Source: JADJXM01 sp937967285
GTDB lineage: Bacteria > Acidobacteriota > Blastocatellia > RBC074
Assembly: GCA_050249535.1 (NCBI GenBank)
Contig: JBFWQI010000031.1
Location: 8,208-72,207, forward strand
Direction: 5' to 3'
Length of the DNA: 64,000 bases
The translations under genes and the position numbers were made by a program. How positions within the stretch are numbered: position 1 is the first letter of the stretch; every line of letters begins with the position of its first letter. The notes under the pieces are model-generated. The model did no database searches. It saw only the letters and a program-made list of their open reading frames with translations, and had not been told where the DNA came from. Shown here in pieces: positions 47,901 to 64,000 of the stretch.

Positions 47901-49083
47901 TGTGACGGATATTCTGCCCGCGGGGGTGACGCTGCAATCGGTCACCACGTCTCAGGGCAGCTGCACCGGAACGACGACGGTGACCTGCGACCTCGGAAAT
48001 CTGCCGGCATCGACCACGGCGACGATCACGATTGTGATCAATATCCCGCCGGGGCTGATCTGCACTGAAATCTGCAACGTCGTACGGGTCACAACCACCG
48101 ATGTCGATACCGATCCGTCGAATAATGAATCAAGGCTCTGCAACTATGTCGACAGGCAGCCTGCGGGGCCGGGGATGAACCTCCCTTGGGATTCCCAGAT
48201 CAGCGACGACAAGTCCGGGTCGGTGCTCATCTTCCCGTTCTATACCTCAGACGCAACGCGTCCGAATCTGGTCAATTCGCGGATCAATATCACCAATATC
48301 GATCAGACGCGAAATGTCTGCATCCATCTCTTCTTCGTGGATGGAGCGTCCTGCAGCGTGGCCGATCAGTTCGTCTGTCTGACAGCCAATCAGACCACGT
48401 CATTCCTGCTCTCGGAGATCGATCCGGGAGTCAACGGTTACCTGATCGCGGTTCAGGTGGACTGCGCAACCGGGTGTCCCGTCAACTACAACTCGCTGAT
48501 CGGAGACGCTTACGTCAAGACGTCGGGCGGGCACTGGGGGAATTACGGCGCCGAAACGATCGCCGCCGATCCGTGCATCCTGACGCCCTGCGATACCAGT
48601 TCGCTGACAGCCGAATTGAGGTTCGACGGAACGCGTTACAACCGGCTGCCGCAGGTGCTGGCGCTGTCCAGCATCCCCAGCCGGGTGGACGGTAACGACA
48701 CGCTGCTGGTGGTCGATCGCATCGGCGGCAACACCATGGTCGGATTGCTTCCGCTCGGCCCAATGTTCGGCATTCTCTACGATGAGGCCGAAAAGCCGTA
48801 CAGCTTCACCTTCGCAACCGATGCCTGCCAGCTCAAAGGCTCGCTCGGCAACAGTTTCCCGCGGACCGTGCCGCGCTTCGATACGGTCATTCCGGCGGGA
48901 AGAAGCGGGTGGATGAAGTTCTGGACGCAGCAGCAGGGAGGAATCGTCGGCATCTCCATCAACCAGAACCCGGCGGTGGCGGCCGGACCCGGAGCCTTCG
49001 GCGGCGCCAGGTCGCTCCATAAACTGACCCTCGCCAATTCGGTCACGCTGGAGATTCCGATCTTCCCGCCTTCGTGCCGGTAA
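41983..49083 (+). CDS. Giant surface protein with 17 Ig-like units and a DUF11 domain
   Basis: 2366 residues, with GGAGGT 8 nt before the ATG. One hydrophobic N-terminal segment (about 11-28) serves for export. Then comes a domain of about 330 residues with acidic, possibly Ca-binding, loops (FDIDGDLMANT, DLFDSDLDN). Units of 82-84 residues (43060-47253) follow: D-L-x-P-x-T-V-C-Q-G-A-T-A-N-F...GTGPFSYVWK...TVEVTGTCG, each with two Cys that can form an Ig-type disulfide. After these are a less regular Ig-like region, a DUF11 domain (about 1930-2050; YTLTVTNNGPGGAAGVVVTDILPAGV), and a conserved C-terminal domain with four to six Cys. A structural, adhesive or sheath role is likely. Confidence 0.88.
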   Translation: MYLTVNTGYRLKVLVAILTITVFTVYVPGRDLLRTLSSRAISVPGHTGAKSSQNRQGIVAERLRTAAGLVFGSANGMFFFQGSGIAQTGDFGGFDIDGDLMANTPTADVSDWVPGPGGSGEGMLDGTGTPYNPAVTKRVIDLFDSDLDNVFKPGVKHDDNPNTWTWVQQKSTAKDDINNALMHISTDSSGDLWFVVGGDRLSTTGDSYIDIELWQNPVTANADGTFTASGPHGGRTLGDIEITVHYQQGGGTAEYFIERWVSVGAGYGWVTLTSPANAGYIAGNEAGPVSVPFGAFGSTTYATNAFIEAAINISAVIENIDPCLGISSVLIMTKASQSESATLKDFAGPVPFSFGTKTTATDLAAKTVCQGASATFSTTASGLPPLTYQWKLDGSVIPGTANSLTIDTTGVSVGPHTVEVIVTGTCGVVTRSATLTVQGPPAATDLVSQEVCQGITAQFSTTPSGVGPFTYSWKLDGSAIPGEISSSISISTLPLAIGAHNVEVTVTGACGQVVKSATLTVLPVTAATDLSPATVCQGATANLATTASGTGPFTYAWKLDGAPIGGTANSNAIDTTSLSIGTHTVEVVVTGTCGAVTKSTTLNVQANTTVADLTPATVCQGATANFTAVAGGTGPFSYVWKVDDVIVPGGEMAMISTGALSIGPHTVTVEVTGTCGAAMKSTTLTVQANTTLADLTPATVCQGATANFTAVPSGTGPFSYVWKVDDVIVPGGEMAMISTGALSIGPHTVTVEVTGTCGSAMKSTTLTVQANTTVADLTPQTVCQGATANFTAAAGGTGPFSYVWKVDDVIVPGGEMAMISTGSLSIGPHTVTVEVTGTCGAAMKSTTLNVQANTTLADLSPATVCQGATANFTAVAGGTGPFSYVWKVDDAIVPGGEMAMISTGALSIGPHTVTVEVTGTCGSAMKSTTLTVQANTTVADLSPQTVCQGATANFTAVPSGTGPFSYVWKVDDVIVPGGEMAMISTGALSIGPHTVTVEVTGACGAAMKSTTLTVQANTTVADLSPQTLCQGATANFTAVAGGTGPFSYVWKVDDVIVPGGEMATIPTGALSIGPHTVTVEVTGTCGSAMKSTTLTVQANTTVADLTPATVCQGATANFTASAGGTGPFSYVWKVDDVIVPGGEMAMISTGALSIGPHTVTVEVTGTCGSAMKSTTLNVQANTTVADLSPATVCQGATANFTAVAGGTGPFSYVWKVDDAIVPGGEMAMISTGSLSIGPHTVTVEVTGTCGSAMKSTTLTVQANTTVADLTPATVCQGATANFTAVPSGTGPFSYVWKVDDVIVPGGEMAMISTGALSIGPHTVTVEVTGTCGSATKSTTLTVQANTTVADLSPQTVCQGATANFTAVPGGTGPFSYVWKVDDVIVPGGEMAMISTGALSIGPHTVTVEVTGTCGSDTKSTTLTVQANTTVAELSPQTLCQGATANFTAMPGGTGPFSYVWKVDDVIVPGGEMAMISTGALSIGPHTVTIEVTGTCGSAMKSTTLTVQANTTVADLSPATVCQGATANFTAAAGGTGPFSYVWKVDDVIVPGGEMAMISTGALSIGPHTVTVEVTGTCGSATKSTTLTVQANTTVADLSPQTVCQGATANFTAVPSGTGPFSYVWKVDDVIVPGGEMAMISTGALSIGPHTVTVEVTGTCGSDTKSTTLTVQANTTVAELSPQTLCQGAPANFTASADGTGPFTYQWKLDGADIPGEVNSIVNIATGSLSTGDHSIEVVVTGACGTVTRATILKVNPNPVAAAGPDQSQCLGETGPNVFNMDGNAQNGAALWSIEGVTGSAAAVIATPTDPKTSVSVTGIGSVTLRLTVTSELQPTCGVVFDDVVLTVRPIPDATISGPQMVCDVAAGNTASVEPAGPGATYVWSIVNGTIDSGQGTRAVSWTSGAPGVTKLTVVVTSAEGCSATGSIEIPVEDCPTDVSIVKTGSSPLAYENTDFTYTLTVTNNGPGGAAGVVVTDILPAGVTLQSVTTSQGSCTGTTTVTCDLGNLPASTTATITIVINIPPGLICTEICNVVRVTTTDVDTDPSNNESRLCNYVDRQPAGPGMNLPWDSQISDDKSGSVLIFPFYTSDATRPNLVNSRINITNIDQTRNVCIHLFFVDGASCSVADQFVCLTANQTTSFLLSEIDPGVNGYLIAVQVDCATGCPVNYNSLIGDAYVKTSGGHWGNYGAETIAADPCILTPCDTSSLTAELRFDGTRYNRLPQVLALSSIPSRVDGNDTLLVVDRIGGNTMVGLLPLGPMFGILYDEAEKPYSFTFATDACQLKGSLGNSFPRTVPRFDTVIPAGRSGWMKFWTQQQGGIVGISINQNPAVAAGPGAFGGARSLHKLTLANSVTLEIPIFPPSCR
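43810..47007 (+). repeat. Thirteen tandem 246-bp coding repeats
   Basis: Units 4-16 of the Ig-like array have an exact period of 246 bp (82 codons) and are nearly identical at DNA level. Variation is confined to a few mosaic positions: T/S in DLTP/DLSP, ATV/QTV/QTL, VAGG/VPSG/AAGG/ASAGG/MPGG, GAAMKS/GSAMKS/GSATKS/GSDTKS and LTVQ/LNVQ. Units 1-3 and 17 are diverged. The pattern indicates recent expansion with recombination between units. Confidence 0.95.
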
Positions 49084-49094
49084 AGAGTGAGAGC

Positions 49095-49118
49095 GGCGCC
49101 TTCGGGCGCCACTTTTTT
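49095..49118 (+). terminator. Rho-independent terminator of the giant Ig-repeat gene
   Basis: GGCGCC-TTCG-GGCGCC followed by AC and six T. UUCG tetraloop, perfect 6-bp GC stem, 12 bp after the stop codon. Confidence 0.85.
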
Positions 49119-49136
49119 ACAACCCGAATCGCCCCT

Positions 49137-49160
49137 GAAAGGCCCGCTCGCGGGCCTTTC
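49137..49160. repeat. Perfect 24-bp palindrome upstream of recF
   Basis: GAAAGGCCCGC/GCGGGCCTTTC with a 2-nt centre (TC). It has no T-run. It may be a second terminator or a protein-binding site next to the recF promoter. Confidence 0.6.
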
Positions 49161-49176
49161 AATCCCTGTTCTGTGG

Positions 49177-49182
49177 TAAAAT
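49177..49182 (+). promoter_or_regulatory. Possible -10 box of recF
   Basis: TAAAAT with the start codon only 10 nt downstream. If used, transcription would begin at or within 3 nt of the ATG, making the recF mRNA leaderless or nearly so. The -35 region is weak and overlaps the palindrome. Confidence 0.35.
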
Positions 49183-49191
49183 ACGGGGCGT

Positions 49192-50439
<1,248 letters not shown>

Positions 50440-50514
50440 GCCGGTGCTCCAGTCGGATCCGTCCGGATCGGCGGACAACTCATCGAATTCCAAAAGGCTG
50501 AATAACTAAACTTT

Positions 50515-54586
<4,072 letters not shown>

Positions 54587-54704
54587 ACTCTGTACCGCCT
54601 TCTGTCATCAATATAACACACGCGGCGCGGCTTCGCGTCCGATTCGACTTTTGCGGTTTCTGATGTCATATTTGAATTTTTAGTGACGATCCGAGGCGGA
54701 GACA

Positions 54705-55640
54705 ATGATCACTTATACCGATATGTCAGCGGCCGAACAGGTCGATCAGTTGATAAACGAGGCCGAAAAGGTCGGGACGGGCCTGATCGGCGCTCTGGTC
54801 GAGAGGGGCGAAGAGGCGGCCGAACTGCTCCGCGCTCAACTTTCCGACGAAGAGAACTGGTACGAGGGCAGCTACGGCAAATACTGGATCGTCCAGCACG
54901 CGCTGGCGGTCCTCAGCCTGATGAAGGACGAGAAGTCGCTCCCGCTGATCCTCGAGATGCTGCCTCACGCTTATTTCGCCGACCACGAACCGGCGATCGA
55001 CTTTTATGCCGCGGCCATCGCGAACTTCGGCGCGCCGGCCATCCCCGACTGCGAGGAGTTCATCCGCAAATTCCGCGGAGCGTTTCAGGACAATCCCGAT
55101 TTCTCGTATTGCCGGTACAAGGTTCTGCTGGCCATGACCCTGATCGCCAGAGCCGATGAATCGGTCCGCCGGCGTGTCACCGATTTCGTCATCGACCTTT
55201 ATGTGGATGAGGACGAGGATGATGAGACGTTTCTCAGTTTCAGCGCACCGTGCCCTCTGGCGCTGGATCCGCAACGAGGGTTGAAGGCCGTCGAAAAGGC
55301 CTATCAACGCGGCGTTATGGACGATACGATCAACGGCACTTTCGATCAGTTGAGTCATCACTGGAAAGCTGCTCCGCGCAAGTTCCTGAGCGATCTCGAT
55401 TCGCCGCTCAACAAAATAGAGCATTTCTACAGTCCGAAGGCGATCGACGCGAAGGTGAGGTCGATGAAGGAGCCCGAGGATGAGAAACTCTACTGGGGTG
55501 TGCCGGATCTGGATTTGCCGACCGGCTTCCAGTTCACCGAGGCGGGTCCGCTGGTCAATCCCGTCAAGATCGGCCGCAACGACCCGTGCCATTGCGGATC
55601 GGGCAAAAAGTACAAGAAGTGCTGCGGAGCGAATGATTGA
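54705..55640 (+). CDS. DUF1186-like protein with a C-terminal SEC-C zinc motif
   Basis: 311 residues. The N-terminal about 200 residues form a HEAT-like helical domain (GKYWIVQHALAVLSLMKDEKSLPLILEML, FYAAAIANFGAPAIPD) similar to DUF1186. The C-terminus is a SEC-C motif, GRNDPCHCGSGKKYKKCC, which chelates zinc and in SecA binds SecB or ribosomes. GGAG lies a few nt before the ATG. The promoter of the following OmpA-type gene overlaps its stop codon. Confidence 0.82.
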   Translation: MITYTDMSAAEQVDQLINEAEKVGTGLIGALVERGEEAAELLRAQLSDEENWYEGSYGKYWIVQHALAVLSLMKDEKSLPLILEMLPHAYFADHEPAIDFYAAAIANFGAPAIPDCEEFIRKFRGAFQDNPDFSYCRYKVLLAMTLIARADESVRRRVTDFVIDLYVDEDEDDETFLSFSAPCPLALDPQRGLKAVEKAYQRGVMDDTINGTFDQLSHHWKAAPRKFLSDLDSPLNKIEHFYSPKAIDAKVRSMKEPEDEKLYWGVPDLDLPTGFQFTEAGPLVNPVKIGRNDPCHCGSGKKYKKCCGAND

Positions 55641-55666
55641 TTCTTCGTCCGGCACGGTGATACTAT
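55637..55666 (+). promoter_or_regulatory. Promoter of the OmpA-family gene
   Basis: TTGATT (55637-55642), 18-nt spacer, and an extended -10 TGA-TACTAT (55658-55666). Predicted start near 55672, giving a leader of about 75 nt with GGAGGGAG just before the ATG. Confidence 0.55.
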
Positions 55667-55745
55667 CATTTATCATCCCCTGCAATAATAATCTGAATGA
55701 CCGGATCTTACCGTTAACTACCCGAATGATGGAGGGAGACAAGAT

Positions 55746-57308
<1,563 letters not shown>

Positions 57309-57309
57309 T

Positions 57310-57678
57310 CTGGAGTGCGGCGCGTGTACGCGCCGCTTTTCGTGCGAGAACAGCAGCCATAGAAAGCGGCGCATACATGCGCCGCTTTTTTGTGCGAGAG
57401 CAGCAGCCATAGAAAGCGGTGCGTGTGGACGCCGCTTTTCGTGCGAGAACAGCAGCCATAGAAAGCGGCGCGTGTGGACACCGCTTTTCCTGCGAGAGCA
57501 GCAGCCAAAGCTAGCGGCGCGTGTGGACCGCTTTTTGTGCGAGAGCAGCAGCCAAAGAAAGCGGCGCACGTGGACGCCGCTTTTCATGCGAGAGCAACAG
57601 CCAAAGATAGCGGCGCGTGCAGACGCCGCTTTTTGTGCGAGAGCAGCAGCCAAAGAAAGCGGCGCGTACACGCGCCGC
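57310..57678. repeat. Array of eight GC-rich hairpins, period about 49 bp
   Basis: Hairpin cores start at 57317, 57366, 57416, 57465, 57514, 57561, 57610 and 57659 (intervals 49, 50, 49, 49, 47, 49, 49). The typical unit is AAAGCGGCGC, a 4-8 nt variable centre, GCGCCGCTTTT, followed by a conserved linker GTGCGAGAGCAGCAGCCA then AAGA. Cores 1, 2 and 8 show paired changes (GCGCG..CGCGC against GCGCA..TGCGC). The first copy begins with TCTGGAGTGCGG, as at 22324 and 63914. The linkers are conserved too, so this is not a CRISPR array. Each core followed by four to six T resembles an intrinsic terminator. No gene is seen in this 461-base gap. Confidence 0.95.
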
Positions 57679-57688
57679 ACTACACACC

Positions 57689-57717
57689 TTGACAAAGTCC
57701 GGAGGCCTCCTTACAAT
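57689..57717 (+). promoter_or_regulatory. Near-consensus sigma70 promoter of mutS2-dnaG-rpoD
   Basis: TTGACA (57689-57694), a 17-nt spacer, TACAAT (57712-57717). The start is expected near 57724. A second TTTACAAT copy at 57741-57748 lacks a good -35. Confidence 0.85.
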
Positions 57718-57769
57718 TCCTAAGTTTCAGCGCAGGATCAGTTTACAATTAGCGCTGGACACTAATTTC

Positions 57770-60196
<2,427 letters not shown>

Positions 60197-60198
60197 CG

Positions 60199-62017
<1,819 letters not shown>

Positions 62018-62028
<11 letters not shown>

Positions 62029-62069
62029 CGACCGGGCAGGTACGGTACCGGGAGCGATAGCGACAGGGC
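62018..62069. repeat. Two direct GCGATAGCGACCGGG-type repeats between dnaG and rpoD
   Basis: Copies at 62018-62043 (GGGAACGATAGCGACCGGG) and 62049-62067 (GGGAGCGATAGCGACAGGG), the first overlapping the dnaG stop codon. A third copy ends mpl at 41027. Confidence 0.8.
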
Positions 62070-62185
62070 ATTTGAAAAAAATAATGAAAACAGCGGGCAT
62101 ATTTCCCCGTTTAATTGAATTGACGGAATCAGGGGTTGAGACGGAGTAACAGAACCGCCGCGGCAGGAGCCTCCCGGGCGTCGCG

Positions 62186-63913
<1,728 letters not shown>

Positions 63914-64000
63914 TCTGGAGTGCGGCGCCCGCGGGCGCCGCGTTTGTATACCGAACAACGAAAATCGGGGACTACTATATCGGCGCCCCCGGGCGCCGCC
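63914..64000. repeat. TCTGGAGTGCGGCGC hairpin and a second GC hairpin after rpoD
   Basis: TCTGGAGTGCGGCGCCC then GCGGGCGCCGC (63914-63941) forms a GC stem (63922-63941) starting at the rpoD stop codon. A second palindromic element GGCGCCCCCGGGCGCC begins at 63982 and continues past the window edge. No gene is visible in these last 87 bases. Confidence 0.8.

Noticed and set aside
57310..57678. CRISPR array
   Set aside because: The segments between hairpins are conserved rather than unique, and no cas genes are present.
57617..57769. N-terminal extension of mutS2 into the hairpin array
   Set aside because: The extension is translated repeat and would lie upstream of the promoter at 57689-57717. 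ATG 57770 begins the conserved protein.

Overview
The window reads as chromosomal DNA of an Acidobacteriota member, probably class Blastocatellia or a relative. The evidence is indirect. There is a C-terminal domain of the Solibacter type (TIGR03437-like) in a secreted IPT protein, long secreted IPT/NHL/Ig-repeat proteins, a CRTAC1/ASPIC-UnbV protein, PSCyt1-DUF1549-DUF1553 and DUF1501 proteins, and GC-rich coding DNA. Intergenic spaces carry an unusual density of short inverted or tandem repeat families. I saw no transposase, phage gene, rRNA, tRNA or CRISPR array.

Layout. 1-7.3 kb: the end of a large secreted IPT-domain protein, a TMEM14-like membrane protein, a divergent Fe/Mn superoxide dismutase, and on the minus strand an HtrA/DegP protease and a CRTAC1-like protein. 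7.3-15.1 kb: a 729-base gap with a good sigma70 promoter firing into a predicted structured RNA, then a 1526-residue NHL/beta-helix surface protein, a TolB-like propeller protein, a PqqD-like (RRE) protein with a precursor-like YxxP tail, and an HPr-kinase-like ATPase. 15-24.7 kb: a PLL-like beta-propeller lectin, glyA, a GT39-like membrane protein, an MFS exporter, two small secreted or anchored proteins, and a MaoC/DUF2889 pair. 24.7-32.1 kb: a catabolic block with PSCyt1-DUF1549-DUF1553, an SDR, a GH29 fucosidase-like enzyme and a DUF1501 protein. 32.1-38.7 kb: the minus-strand SUF iron-sulfur operon in the order rrf2 regulator, sufB, ridA, sufC, sufD, sufS, sufU, with recognisable operator-like sequences. 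39-41.5 kb: a Cys-rich Tat-type protein, mpl (murein recycling) and a small secreted protein. 42-49.1 kb: a 2366-residue surface protein with 17 Ig-like units, 13 of them nearly identical 246-bp copies. 49.2-53 kb: recF-gyrB. 53-57.3 kb: spoVR, a SEC-C protein and an OmpA-family protein. 57.3-64 kb: an array of eight hairpins with a period near 49 bp, then mutS2-dnaG-rpoD.

Main points for follow-up are: (1) the promoter plus three-way-junction RNA at 7536-7675; (2) the RRE/YxxP-tail protein paired with an HPr-kinase-like protein at 13610-15069, a possible minimal peptide-modification system; (3) the hairpin array at 57310-57678; (4) the heptameric GTAGAAA repeats and other repeat families that overlap stop codons, supply protein C-termini, or sit where a ribosome binding site is expected.
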